Below are positions 1-8,399 of a DNA stretch of 45,229 nucleotides, piece after piece. The stretch's first letter is position 1. Every line of letters begins with the position of its first letter. The stretch is taken from NCBI GenBank assembly GCA_021845865.1, contig JAJZVC010000023.1, forward strand, positions 1-45,229. The letters run 5' to 3'. The notes beneath the pieces are model-generated. The model had not been told where the DNA came from. It made no database searches and saw only the letters and a program-made list of their open reading frames with translations. The position numbers and the translations under genes are program-made. The stretch comes from Pseudomonadota bacterium. GTDB lineage: Bacteria > Pseudomonadota > Gammaproteobacteria > Burkholderiales > UBA9220.

Positions 1-722
1 CCGCCGTGGCCCTGGCGGACAAGCTGGAAACCCTGGTGGGCATTTACGGCATCGGCCTGGTGCCCACCGGCGACAAGGACCCCTTCGCCCTCCGCCGCCA
101 CGCCCTGGGCGTGCTGCGCATCCTGGCGGAGAAGGCGCTGCCCCTGGACCTGGTGCAGCTGCTCCAGTTCGCCCGGGGCTTGTTTCCGGCGGAAATGGTG
201 ACCGACAGCGTGGCGGTGGACGTCCACGGCTTCATGCTGGAGCGTCTGAAGAACTACCTCAAGGACGCCGGCTTCGCCGCCGACGAGGTGGAGGCGGTGG
301 CCAGCCAGAACCCCTCCCGCATCGACCTGGTGCTGCCGCGCCTGGAAGCGGTGCGGGCGTTCAAGCGGCTGCCCGAGGCGGAGGCCCTGGCCGCCGCCAA
401 CAAGCGCATCCAGAATATCCTGAAGAAGGCCGAGGTGCCCGCCGGCGAGCCGGATGCCGCCCTGTTCCAGGAGGCGGCGGAGAAGGCCCTGTTCGGCGCG
501 GTGACCCGCCTGGCGCCCGAGGTGGCGTCCCGCCTGGACAACCGCGACTACACCGCCGCTCTGACCCGGCTGGCCGGGGTGCGGGCCGAGGTGGACGCCT
601 TCTTCGACCAGGTGATGGTGATGGCCGAGGAGATGGCGGTGCGCAACAACCGCCTCGCCCTGCTGCGCAGCCTGGGCGAGATGATGAACGGCGTGGCCGA
701 CATTTCCAAGTTGGCGGGCTAA
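1..722 (+). CDS. glyS: Glycyl-tRNA synthetase beta subunit, C-terminal part (5' truncated by window)
   Basis: This is the C-terminal ~240 residues of the GlyS beta chain of the bacterial alpha2beta2 glycyl-tRNA synthetase, which charges tRNA-Gly in the cytoplasm. The reading frame is open from the first bases of the window, so the true start lies upstream; the GTG at 6 is internal. Near the new N-terminus is the family stretch [17 protein letters not shown] followed by DPFALRR. The end, with [20 protein letters not shown], is the helical DALR-like anticodon-binding region. The stop at 720-722 is 16 nt before gmhB, and AAGGAG overlaps that stop. In this lineage glyS is normally followed by gmhB and plsC, as seen here. 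The identification is secure; only the extent is partial. Confidence 0.95.
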   Translation, partial: AVALADKLETLVGIYGIGLVPTGDKDPFALRRHALGVLRILAEKALPLDLVQLLQFARGLFPAEMVTDSVAVDVHGFMLERLKNYLKDAGFAADEVEAVASQNPSRIDLVLPRLEAVRAFKRLPEAEALAAANKRIQNILKKAEVPAGEPDAALFQEAAEKALFGAVTRLAPEVASRLDNRDYTAALTRLAGVRAEVDAFFDQVMVMAEEMAVRNNRLALLRSLGEMMNGVADISKLAG

Positions 723-738
723 GGAGTAGGATTCCGTC

Positions 739-1314
739 ATGCCAGCCTCCGCCGATCCCAACCGCCCCATGAAGCTTGTCATCCTCGACCGCGACGGCGT
801 GGTCAACTTCGACAGCGACCAGTACATCAAGTCGCCCAGCGAATGGAAGCCGATTCCCGGCAGCCTGGAGGCCATTGCCCGCCTCAACCAGGCCGGGTTC
901 CGGGTGGTGCTGGCCACCAACCAGTCGGGCCTGGGGCGGGGGCTGTTCGACATGGCGACCCTCAACGCCATCCACGCCAAGATGCACAAGCTGCTGGCCC
1001 AGCACGGCGCCCGCATCGACGCGCTGTTTTTCTGCCCCCACGCGGCCGACGCCAACTGCGATTGCCGCAAGCCCAAGCCGGGGATGTTCGAGGAGATCGC
1101 CCGCCGCTTCAACCTGGCGAACCTGGAGGGGGTGCCGGCCGTCGGCGACTCCCTGCGGGACCTGCTGGCTGCCGTGGAACTGGGCGCCCAGCCCATCCTG
1201 GTGCGCTCCGGCAAGGGCGAGCGCACCCTCGCCGCCGGCGGCCTGCCGCCCAACACCCTGATCTTCGCCGACCTGGCGGAGGCCGTGGATTACCTGACCG
1301 CCAAGGCCGCATGA
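739..1314 (+). CDS. gmhB: D-glycero-beta-D-manno-heptose-1,7-bisphosphate 7-phosphatase
   Basis: GmhB is a HAD-superfamily phosphatase that removes the C7 phosphate of heptose bisphosphate during synthesis of ADP-heptose for the LPS inner core. The catalytic motif DRDGVVN lies near residue 15. TNQSGLGRG follows, and then the zinc-binding loop typical of GmhB (FFCPHAADANCDCRKPKPGM) with its Cys-His-Cys-Cys pattern. GDSLRDL is the distal HAD Asp motif. At 191 aa the length is usual for the family. ATG 739 is preferred over the internal ATG at 769 because AAGGAG at 721-726 is suitably placed. The stop overlaps the plsC start (ATGA at 1311), which suggests translational coupling. Confidence 0.95.
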   Translation: MPASADPNRPMKLVILDRDGVVNFDSDQYIKSPSEWKPIPGSLEAIARLNQAGFRVVLATNQSGLGRGLFDMATLNAIHAKMHKLLAQHGARIDALFFCPHAADANCDCRKPKPGMFEEIARRFNLANLEGVPAVGDSLRDLLAAVELGAQPILVRSGKGERTLAAGGLPPNTLIFADLAEAVDYLTAKAA

Positions 1315-2024
1315 TTTTTTTGCGTTCTCTCCTCTTCATCCTCGGGCAGGCCCTGCTGACGCCGATTTTCGGCGTCATTGGCTTCCTGGTCCTGCCCTTC
1401 GACCTGCCCACCCGCTACCGGGTGATTTCCCTCTGGGCCAAGACGGTGGAAAGCTGGCTGCGGCTGACCTGCGGCCTGCGCTACCGGGTCGTCGGCGCCG
1501 GGAATATCCCGGCGAAGCCGGCGGTCTATCTGTCCAAGCACCAGTCGGCCTGGGAAACCATCGCTTTCCAGAAAATCCTGCCGCCCCACGTCTGGGTGCT
1601 GAAGCGGGAACTGCTGCGCATCCCCTTCTTCGGCTGGGGACTGGCGGTGCTCAAGCCCGTGGCCATCGACCGCGCCGCCGGCAAGAAGGCCCTCAAGCAG
1701 GTGGTGGAGCAGGGCCGGGCGCGCCTGGCGGAAGGCATGTCGGTGCTGGTTTTCCCCGAGGGCACCCGCATGAAACCCGGCCAGAAGGGCCATTACCACA
1801 TCGGCGGGGCTTGGCTCGGCGCCCAGAGCGGCACGGTGGTGGTGCCCATCGCCCACAACGCCGGCGAATACTGGGGCAAGAATTCCCTCCTCAAGCGCCC
1901 GGGGACCATCACCGTCAGCATCGGCGAACCCATCGACCCCGCCGGCATGAAGGCCGACGAACTTAACCGCCGGGTGGAGGCGTGGATCGAGGGCGAAATG
2001 GCCCGCCTCGAAGAGGCCCGCTGA
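1311..2024 (+). CDS. plsC: 1-acyl-sn-glycerol-3-phosphate acyltransferase (PlsC family)
   Basis: Membrane acyltransferase of the PlsC/LPLAT family, 237 aa, which acylates lysophosphatidic acid to phosphatidic acid in phospholipid synthesis at the inner membrane. A hydrophobic N-terminal helix (about residues 1-30) precedes the acyltransferase motifs. Motif I reads SKHQSAWET, so it is Hx4E rather than the textbook Hx4D. Motif III is FPEGTRM, and VVPIAHN follows. ATG 1311 overlaps the gmhB stop by 4 nt, which fixes the start. It sits in the glyS-gmhB-plsC run of envelope and housekeeping genes. A lyso-ornithine or other lyso-lipid acyltransferase cannot be excluded from sequence, but the context favours the general PlsC role. 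Confidence 0.9.
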   Translation: MIFLRSLLFILGQALLTPIFGVIGFLVLPFDLPTRYRVISLWAKTVESWLRLTCGLRYRVVGAGNIPAKPAVYLSKHQSAWETIAFQKILPPHVWVLKRELLRIPFFGWGLAVLKPVAIDRAAGKKALKQVVEQGRARLAEGMSVLVFPEGTRMKPGQKGHYHIGGAWLGAQSGTVVVPIAHNAGEYWGKNSLLKRPGTITVSIGEPIDPAGMKADELNRRVEAWIEGEMARLEEAR

Positions 2025-2025
2025 A

Positions 2026-2766
2026 ATGGGCCGGTTCGGTGGACGCTCCCCGGCGTCGGAAACCCGAACCATCCGGCTGGCGGGGGAGGAGGTGTCCTAC
2101 CTGCTGAAACGCAGTCCCCGCCGCGCCACCGTCGGCCTCAAGGTGGACGGCAAGGGGCTGACCGTCAGCGCCCCCCTGTGCGCGCCCCAATCCTTTCTCG
2201 ACCAGGTGCTGGCCGAACGCGCCGCCTGGCTGCTGGCCAAGCTGCGGGAGTGGCGCGAGCGCCAGCCGGTTCCCCTGGCGTGGCGGGAGGGGGAAATCCT
2301 GTTCTATCTCGGCGGCCAGGTGCGCCTCGTGCCTTGGCACGGCGCTTCGCGCCGGGCGGTGACCCTGGACGGCGACGACCTGCGGGTGGCGGTGCCGCCG
2401 GGAGGGGGCGCGGAGGAAATCCGCCGCCGGGTGCAGCAATGGTACCGGAAGGAGGCGGCCAAGGTGCTCCGCCAACGGCTGGACCATTACGCCGGCCGCA
2501 TGGGGCTGGCCTTGCCGAAGCTTGCCCTGTCCGGCGCCCGCACCCGCTGGGGAAGCTGCAACGCCCGCGGCGACATCCGCCTCAACTGGCGCCTGGTGCA
2601 AGCCCCCATCAGCCAGATCGACTACGTGGTGGTCCACGAGCTGGCCCACATCCGCGAGCTCAACCATTCCCCCCGTTTCTGGTCTATCGTGGAGGAATTC
2701 CTGCCCCATTACGAGGCCGCCCACCGCGCCCTGAAGCGGGACGGGGAGCGCTATCACCGATTATAA
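2026..2766 (+). CDS. YgjP-like zinc metallopeptidase (DUF45/M48 family)
   Basis: A 246-residue cytoplasmic protein of the YgjP/DUF45 group, with a putative zinc metallopeptidase site HELAH followed by [11 protein letters not shown] near residues 205-220. The N-terminal half ([18 protein letters not shown]) and the [18 protein letters not shown] segment are hallmarks of this family. There is no signal peptide. The natural substrate of the family is not well established. ATG 2026 begins one base after the plsC stop, so the gene is translationally linked to plsC. The family is often found after plsC in betaproteobacteria. Family assignment is firm; the cellular role is not known. Confidence 0.85.
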   Translation: MGRFGGRSPASETRTIRLAGEEVSYLLKRSPRRATVGLKVDGKGLTVSAPLCAPQSFLDQVLAERAAWLLAKLREWRERQPVPLAWREGEILFYLGGQVRLVPWHGASRRAVTLDGDDLRVAVPPGGGAEEIRRRVQQWYRKEAAKVLRQRLDHYAGRMGLALPKLALSGARTRWGSCNARGDIRLNWRLVQAPISQIDYVVVHELAHIRELNHSPRFWSIVEEFLPHYEAAHRALKRDGERYHRL

Positions 2767-2779
2767 GGAGCGAGAAACC

Positions 2780-3160
2780 ATGCGCATTCTGCACACCATG
2801 ATCCGCGTCGGCGACCTGGAGAAATCCCTGGCTTTCTATACCGAGGTCCTCGGCATGCGGCTGCTGCGCCGCAAGGACTATCCCGAGGGCAAATACACCC
2901 TGGCTTTCGTCGGCTACGGTCCGGAGTCCGAGGGGGCGGTGCTGGAGCTGACCTACAACTGGGGGGTGGAGAAATACGAGCTGGGCGGCGGCTACGGCCA
3001 CGTGGCCATCGCCGTGGACGATATCCAGCGGGCCTGCGCCGGCGTGGCGGCGAAAGGGGGCAAGGTGGCGTACGGCCCGGCGATCCACGGCGGCAGCACC
3101 TGGATCGCCTTCGTCGAGGACCCAGACGGCTACAAGGTCGAGTTCATCGAGCGGAAATAG
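2780..3160 (+). CDS. gloA: Lactoylglutathione lyase (glyoxalase I)
   Basis: Glyoxalase I, 126 aa, converts the hemithioacetal of methylglyoxal and glutathione into S-lactoylglutathione in the cytoplasm. It is a single-domain VOC-fold protein of the short bacterial (nickel-preferring) type. Candidate metal ligands are visible: His5 in [10 protein letters not shown], Glu in [10 protein letters not shown], His in [10 protein letters not shown], and Glu near the C-terminus in YKVEFIE. The start has a good ribosome site (AAGGAG, 2765-2770). It is 13 nt after the metallopeptidase gene and appears to be the last gene of the glyS-gmhB-plsC transcript. The next gene is convergent. Confidence 0.95.
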   Translation: MRILHTMIRVGDLEKSLAFYTEVLGMRLLRRKDYPEGKYTLAFVGYGPESEGAVLELTYNWGVEKYELGGGYGHVAIAVDDIQRACAGVAAKGGKVAYGPAIHGGSTWIAFVEDPDGYKVEFIERK

Positions 3161-3169
3161 GGGCGGCGG

Positions 3170-5125
3170 CTATGCCGTTGGCGAGGCGGGGAGCTGGATG
3201 ATGAATTCGGCGCCGTTCGCGGTATTTCGGGCCGCAATCTTTCCGCCCATTTTGTTCTCGATAATCATCTTGTTCATATAAAGGCCAATCCCGGAGCCCT
3301 TGTCCCTGGTGGTGAAGTAGGGGTCGAAAATCTGGGGGAGGATGGATTCGGGGATGCCGCCGCCGTCATCCGTTACCCGTACCTCGACTGCCCGGCCCGC
3401 GGCGGAGGCGCTGATCTCGATGCGTCCCCCGCGCCCGCGCTGGGCAACAATGGCTTCCTTGGCGTTGTTGATGAGGTTGACCAGGACGTGGGAAAACTCG
3501 CTTTCGAAGCCGTAGGCAACGATTTCCTCGTCCACCCGGCTGACCAGGTCGATGTTCAGCGAGCCCAGGCTGGCGCCGAGAATGTCATGGACCTTGCGTA
3601 GGCACTTGGCAATGGGAAAGACGCGTTTTTCCTCGTCGGGACGGAAGAAATCGCGGAAATCGTCAATGGTGGCGGACATGCTGCTTATGATGTGTTCGCC
3701 TTTGGATACCAGGCCGTCCAGCTGTTCCGGGGTCAGCTCGCCGTAAAGGTAGCTATCCTTGATGTTGGCCAGGAGGAGGGCGATGGCGTTGAGGGGCTGG
3801 CGCCAGTGATGGGCAATGTTGTGCACCATTTCGCCCATGGCGGCAAGGCGTGACTGCTGGATCAGCAGGTGGTCCTTTTCCCTGTTTCTGGCCAGGGCCT
3901 CCCGAATGCGCTGTTCCAGGCTTGCGTTGAGCTTCTGGAGTTCCTCTTCCGCCCGTTTGCGTTCGGTGATGTCGCGGGCGATGGCAAGGGCCCCGACAAT
4001 GTCCCCGTTCTCGTCCCGCTCCGCGATGACCCGCATCAGGCGGTAGCGGGGAAGGGAAACAGGGAACCCCCAGCCAAGTTCGAATTCCGCCGTCGCGCCG
4101 GTTTCCATGACCTCCCGCAGTTTCTGCTCGTAAAAGGCCATGTCTTGCGACGAGGGGTAGGTTTCCGTGGGGGTCTTCCCCAGGAGAACCTTCGCCGGAC
4201 CGAGAGCGCCGGTCATCGCCGGGTTGATGTAAGTGCGGCGGCAGTTCCTGTCGTAGCGGGCGATTTCGTCGGGCCAGTTTTCCACCAGGCTGCGGAAATG
4301 GCGTTCGCTCTCCCGGAGGGCAGCCTCCATCCTCTTGCGCTCGGTAATGTCCCGGCTGAGCGCAATGCTTACTTTCTTGCCTTCGTATTCGAAGATGGAG
4401 GTGTTGATCTCGACCGGGAATATCCGGCCATCCTTGGCTCGGTGGCGCCGCTCCATGGTGACCATGCCCAGGGTTTCCGCCTGCCGCTTGATCTTGGCGG
4501 CTTTTTCCAGGGTGTAGTCCGGGTCGATGTCGTAAACCGTCAATTCCAGCAGCTCGCCGCGGCTGTAGCCGAGGGCGCGGCAGGCTTCGTCATTGACGTA
4601 GAGGAACTGCATGTTGTCCCGGTCGATGATGTAGGCGGGCTCTCGTATCCGGTTCAATGCCTGATCCAGCAGCTTGAGCCGTTCATCGGCATGCTTGCGC
4701 TCGGTGATGTCCTGGGACAGCGCCAGGATGTAGCCGCGGCCCTCGAATTCAAAGTGGCTGGCGCTGATTTCCACGGGAAATATGCGCCCTTCCCGGGTTT
4801 TGTGGCGGCTCTCGAAAATGCGGGAGCCGGCGGCCTTGAGTTGTTCCCAGCGCTCCGGCCAATGCTCTTGGGGCCATTCTGGGTCGATGTCCGCAACGCC
4901 GAGGCGCAACAGCTCTTCTTTCTCGTAGCCCAGCGTTCGGCAGGCTTCATCGTTGACGTAACGGAAGCGGCCTTGTTCGTCGACGAGAACGGCTGCTTGC
5001 TGCACGCGGTTGAGGGCAAAGTTCAGCAGCGCGAATTGTTCGGCCTTGCTGTATGCGAAAAACTCCCGACCCCTCTGCCCGCTTGCATCGCCCCCCGAGA
5101 GCGCGCCTTTCTCCTCCATGGCCAT
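3170..5125 (-). CDS. Triple-PAS sensor histidine kinase
   Basis: A soluble sensor kinase of about 651 aa with no evident membrane segment, so the signal is probably cytoplasmic. Three PAS/PAC units run from about residue 35 to 390, each ending in a DITERK-type motif; the first two are clearly similar (both contain YVNDEACR.LGY and GRIFPVEI). A short coiled coil (LNASLEQRIREAL) leads to the phosphoacceptor helix with NIAHHWRQPLNAIALL near residue 440, an HWRQPLN-type H-box. The HATPase domain follows, with NLINNAKEAI, TDDGGGIPE, IFDPYFTT and GSGIGLYM. I chose ATG 5125 over the upstream ATG 5152 because GGAGGA lies 7 nt before it. No response regulator is adjacent, so it is an orphan within this window. 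Confidence 0.9.
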   Translation of the reverse strand: MAMEEKGALSGGDASGQRGREFFAYSKAEQFALLNFALNRVQQAAVLVDEQGRFRYVNDEACRTLGYEKEELLRLGVADIDPEWPQEHWPERWEQLKAAGSRIFESRHKTREGRIFPVEISASHFEFEGRGYILALSQDITERKHADERLKLLDQALNRIREPAYIIDRDNMQFLYVNDEACRALGYSRGELLELTVYDIDPDYTLEKAAKIKRQAETLGMVTMERRHRAKDGRIFPVEINTSIFEYEGKKVSIALSRDITERKRMEAALRESERHFRSLVENWPDEIARYDRNCRRTYINPAMTGALGPAKVLLGKTPTETYPSSQDMAFYEQKLREVMETGATAEFELGWGFPVSLPRYRLMRVIAERDENGDIVGALAIARDITERKRAEEELQKLNASLEQRIREALARNREKDHLLIQQSRLAAMGEMVHNIAHHWRQPLNAIALLLANIKDSYLYGELTPEQLDGLVSKGEHIISSMSATIDDFRDFFRPDEEKRVFPIAKCLRKVHDILGASLGSLNIDLVSRVDEEIVAYGFESEFSHVLVNLINNAKEAIVAQRGRGGRIEISASAAGRAVEVRVTDDGGGIPESILPQIFDPYFTTRDKGSGIGLYMNKMIIENKMGGKIAARNTANGAEFIIQLPASPTA

Positions 5126-5179
5126 GCTGCTTTCCTCCGAGCCGTGAAGCAAATGGATACGTATTTTTACCTGTCGCTA

Positions 5180-5207
5180 AGTATAACTATTTTTGGAGTA
5201 TGGGAAT
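5180..5207 (-). promoter_or_regulatory. Candidate sigma-70 promoter for the PAS histidine kinase
   Basis: The ~95-bp gap between rsmA and the kinase is visibly AT-rich compared with its surroundings. On the minus strand it contains a -10-like TATACT (5180-5185) with a weak -35-like TTCCCA about 15 nt upstream. It suggests the kinase can be transcribed separately from rsmA. The spacing is short of the optimum, so this is only suggestive. Confidence 0.3.
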
Positions 5208-5219
5208 GGTGATGGGATA

Positions 5220-6014
5220 TTAGGGCTTGGCATGATGAAGCGTGTCGGCGAGGCGGTTGGCGATCGCCACGAATTCCGACACTCCCAGGGCTTCCGCCCG
5301 CAGCCCCGCGTCCATTCCCAGCGCCTCCCAGTCCTCGGGAGCGACGAAATCCCTCAGGGTGTTGCGCAGGGTCTTGCGCCGCTGGCTGAAGGCGGCGGTG
5401 ACGATGCGTCCCAGCAGGGCCTCGTCCTTGGCCGGGTAAGGAAGCTCGGCGTGGGGCGCCATGCGGACGATGGCGGAATCCACCTTGGGCGCCGGACGAA
5501 AGGCGCCGGGGGGGACGATGAACAGCTTGGCCATGGCGAAGCGGTACTGCAGCATCACCGAGAGGCGGCCGTATTCCGGGCTGGAAGGCTCGGCCACCAT
5601 GCGCTCCACCACTTCCTTTTGCAGCATGAAGTGCATGTCCTCCACCTGGTCGGCGAAGGCGGCGAGGTGGAACAGGAGGGGGGTGGAGATGTTGTAGGGC
5701 AGGTTGCCCACCACGCGGATTTTTTCCCCCAGGCTGCCGAAGTCGAACTTCAGGGCATCCCCTTCGTGGACGGTGAGGCGCTCGGCGGGATAGTTGTGGT
5801 GGAGGCGGGCGATGAGGTCCCGGTCGATTTCCACCACGTGCAGGTGCTTCAGCGCCGCCAGCAGGGGGTCGGTCATGGCCCCCAGGCCGGGGCCGATTTC
5901 CACCATCACGTCGTCGGGGCGGGGGCGGATGGCCTCGACGATCTTGCGGATGATGTTGGGGTCGGAAAGGAAGTTCTGGCCAAAACGCTTCCTGGCAATA
6001 TGGCTGTCTGTCAT
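5220..6014 (-). CDS. rsmA: 16S rRNA dimethyladenosine transferase (KsgA/RsmA)
   Basis: RsmA dimethylates two adjacent adenosines in the 3' terminal helix of 16S rRNA (A1518 and A1519 in E. coli) late in small-subunit maturation, using S-adenosylmethionine. The sequence has the family N-terminus ([16 protein letters not shown]), SAM motif I ([11 protein letters not shown]) and the catalytic NLPYNIS motif IV. At ~264 aa it is full length. ATG 6014 is used; an in-frame GTG at 6023 would add three residues and neither has a strong ribosome site. It follows pdxA in the lptD-surA-pdxA-rsmA order well known in proteobacteria, but with an 87-nt gap that holds a perfect inverted repeat. Confidence 0.95.
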   Translation of the reverse strand: MTDSHIARKRFGQNFLSDPNIIRKIVEAIRPRPDDVMVEIGPGLGAMTDPLLAALKHLHVVEIDRDLIARLHHNYPAERLTVHEGDALKFDFGSLGEKIRVVGNLPYNISTPLLFHLAAFADQVEDMHFMLQKEVVERMVAEPSSPEYGRLSVMLQYRFAMAKLFIVPPGAFRPAPKVDSAIVRMAPHAELPYPAKDEALLGRIVTAAFSQRRKTLRNTLRDFVAPEDWEALGMDAGLRAEALGVSEFVAIANRLADTLHHAKP

Positions 6015-6039
6015 CTTAGGCACAAGTTTCAGTGAAGGC

Positions 6040-6062
6040 TAACATGGGCATGGCCCATGTTA
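6040..6062. repeat. Perfect 10-bp inverted repeat between pdxA and rsmA
   Basis: TAACATGGGC (6040-6049), a 3-base loop ATG and GCCCATGTTA (6053-6062) form a perfect hairpin or dyad. No T-run follows on either strand, so it does not look like a simple intrinsic terminator. It could be an operator, an mRNA stability element or a processing site in the pdxA-rsmA message. Confidence 0.6.
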
Positions 6063-6101
6063 TGCCGGAACTAAACCGTTTTCGGGCTTGATGTTCCATG
6101 G

Positions 6102-7085
6102 TCAGGCTTTCTTGTGGCGGGCCAGTTCCAGGGCCAGTTCGATGGCGGCCAGCAGGCTGCCCCCGTCGGCCTTGCCGCTGCCCGCCAGTTCCAGGGCGGT
6201 GCCGTGGTCCACGGAGGTGCGGATGATGGGCAGGCCCAGGGTGACGTTGACGCCGCCGCCGAAGCTGGCGTATTTCAGCACCGCCAGGCCCTGGTCGTGG
6301 TACATGGCCAGCTGGGCGTCGGAGCCTTCCAGTTGGCGGGCGGTGAACAGGGTATCGGCGGGCAGGGGGCCGGCGAGGTTCATGCCTTCGGATCGCAGCT
6401 TGTCCAGCACCGGGGCGATGACGTCGATCTCCTCCATGCCCAGGTGACCGGACTCTCCGGCGTGGGGATTGAGGCCGGCGACGAGGATTTTCGGGTTCGG
6501 CAGGCCGAAGCGCCGCACCAGGTCCCGGTGGAGGATGCGGATGACCTGTTCCAGGCTGTTCCGGGTGATGGCGCCGGGCACCTCCCGCAGGGGCAGGTGG
6601 GTGGTGGCCAGGGCCACCCGCAGGCCGCCGCCGGTGAGCATCATCACCACTTGGGGCGTGCCGGTGAATTCGGCGAGGAATTCGGTGTGGCCGGTGAAGG
6701 GGATGCCGGCGTCGTTGATGACGCCCTTGTGCACCGGCGCCGTCACCAGGGCGTCGAATTCGCCGTCCAGGCAGCCTTTAGCGGCGCGGGCGAGGGTGTC
6801 GAGGACGTAGGGAGCGTTGCGGGTGTCGAGGACGCCCGGCCGGGCTTCGGCGCGGAGGGGGACGTGCAGGACCTCCAGTTCGCCGGACGGAGGCGGAGTG
6901 CCGGGGCGGTAGTCGCGGATTTCCAGGGCCAGGCCGAGCCGATCTGCCCGCTGCAGCAGGAGGTCTTTATCCGCCACCGCCACGAGGCGGGCCGGGAGCG
7001 CGTGGCGGGATAGCCGTACGCACAGGTCCGGCCCGATGCCGGCGGGCTCGCCGGGGGTGAGGGCGAGGGTCGGCGGGGCGCTCAC
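6102..7085 (-). CDS. pdxA: 4-hydroxythreonine-4-phosphate dehydrogenase
   Basis: PdxA oxidises 4-phosphohydroxy-L-threonine with NAD(P)+ in the DXP-dependent route to pyridoxal phosphate; it acts in the cytoplasm. The 327-aa product starts with the family signature [15 protein letters not shown]. Metal-binding histidine regions are visible in [19 protein letters not shown] and [12 protein letters not shown]. The GTG at 7085 is the start; it directly follows the surA stop with no spacer, so the two are probably coupled. No nearer ATG would keep the N-terminal signature. The neighbours (lptD, surA, rsmA) are the standard operon partners. Confidence 0.95.
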   Translation of the reverse strand: MSAPPTLALTPGEPAGIGPDLCVRLSRHALPARLVAVADKDLLLQRADRLGLALEIRDYRPGTPPPSGELEVLHVPLRAEARPGVLDTRNAPYVLDTLARAAKGCLDGEFDALVTAPVHKGVINDAGIPFTGHTEFLAEFTGTPQVVMMLTGGGLRVALATTHLPLREVPGAITRNSLEQVIRILHRDLVRRFGLPNPKILVAGLNPHAGESGHLGMEEIDVIAPVLDKLRSEGMNLAGPLPADTLFTARQLEGSDAQLAMYHDQGLAVLKYASFGGGVNVTLGLPIIRTSVDHGTALELAGSGKADGGSLLAAIELALELARHKKA

Positions 7086-8399
7086 TTAGTACTTGTCTTC
7101 GAGACGGTATTCCACGAAGGCCCGGTCGCGCAGCTGGCGTACCCAGTCCTGGTACTGCTCGTCGGCCTTGCGGGCGCGGATTTCCTGGCGTGCCTGGAGC
7201 TTGGTGCGCTCCTTGCTCATGTCCTGGGTGCGGCGCTCCAGCACCTGGATCAGGTGCCAGCCGAAGGGGGATTTCACCGGCTCGCTGACTTCGCCGGGCT
7301 TGAGGGCGTCCATGGCTTTTTCGAATTCGGGGACCAGGTCGCCGGGGTTGACCCAGCCCAGGTCGCCGCCCCGGGAGGCGGAGCCGTCCTCGGAGTAGAG
7401 GCGGGCCAGTTGGGCGAAGTCGCCGCCGTGCACCAGCCGGTCGCGCACCAGAAGCAGGCGGCGCTTGGCGTCGGCCTCGGAAACGGCCTCGTTGGTCTTG
7501 ATCAGGATGTGGCGGACATGGGTTTGCTGCACCATCAGGGGGGTGTTGCTGCTGCGGTGGTCCAGCAGCTTGAGGATGTGGAAGCCATTGGGGCTGCGCA
7601 GCACCGGGCTGATATCGCCGGATTTCATTTTGCCCAGGGCTTCGGCGAAGACGCTCGGCAGGCGGGCGGGGGAGCGCCAGCCCAATTGGCCGCCATCCAT
7701 GGCGTCGGCGGCATCGGAAAAGCTGGCCGCCACCTGGCCGAAATTGACGCCCTTTTTCAGTTCGGCCAGGGCCGCCTCGGCCTTGGCCTTGCTCTCCTGT
7801 ATCTGCTCCGGACTGGCGTTTTCCGGCACCGCGATCAGGATGTGGGCCACGTTGTACTCGTCCCCGCCGCCGGACAGGGCGGCGCGGGCGGCCAGCAGGT
7901 TTTCCACCTCGCTGTCGGCGACGGTGATCTTATTGTCCACTTCCCGTTCCCGCAGGCGGGCGATGATGATTTCGTTGCGCAGTTCCTCGCGGAATTTGGC
8001 GAAATTGATTCCTTCCTTTTCCAGGGTCTGGCGGAAACCAGCCACGTCCACGCCGTTCTGCTGGGCGATGCGCTGGATGGTGGCGTCCACCTGGTTGTCG
8101 TCCACCCGGATGCCGGTGTCCTTGGCGTATTGCAATTGCACTTTCTCGGTGATCATGCGCTCCAGCACCTGTTTCGCCAGAATCTCCTGAGGCGGCAGGG
8201 GGGTGCCCTGTTTTTTCAACTGCACGGCGATGACACCCATGCGGTCGGTGAGTTCCCGCTGGGTGATGACGTCGTTGTTGACGATGGCGACGATCCGGTC
8301 CAGTTGCTGCACCCGGGGACGCCCCTCGGCGGCGTGGAGGGAGACGGCCCAAAGCAGGGCGCTGAGGGCGAGAAGGAAACGGAAGAGGGGTTTCATCAT
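7086..8399 (-). CDS. surA: Periplasmic chaperone / peptidyl-prolyl isomerase SurA
   Basis: SurA escorts unfolded outer-membrane proteins, including LptD, across the periplasm to the BAM complex. The 437-aa precursor has a signal peptide (residues 1-23, ending SLHAAEG). An N-terminal chaperone domain follows (QLDRIVAIVNNDVITQREL), then two parvulin domains that begin around YNVAHILIAV and THVRHILIKT, and a C-terminal helix with RDRAFVEYRL. The start ATGATG overlaps the lptD stop codon (ATGA), so surA is translationally coupled to its main client. Length and domain order are normal. Confidence 0.95.
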   Translation of the reverse strand: MMKPLFRFLLALSALLWAVSLHAAEGRPRVQQLDRIVAIVNNDVITQRELTDRMGVIAVQLKKQGTPLPPQEILAKQVLERMITEKVQLQYAKDTGIRVDDNQVDATIQRIAQQNGVDVAGFRQTLEKEGINFAKFREELRNEIIIARLREREVDNKITVADSEVENLLAARAALSGGGDEYNVAHILIAVPENASPEQIQESKAKAEAALAELKKGVNFGQVAASFSDAADAMDGGQLGWRSPARLPSVFAEALGKMKSGDISPVLRSPNGFHILKLLDHRSSNTPLMVQQTHVRHILIKTNEAVSEADAKRRLLLVRDRLVHGGDFAQLARLYSEDGSASRGGDLGWVNPGDLVPEFEKAMDALKPGEVSEPVKSPFGWHLIQVLERRTQDMSKERTKLQARQEIRARKADEQYQDWVRQLRDRAFVEYRLEDKY

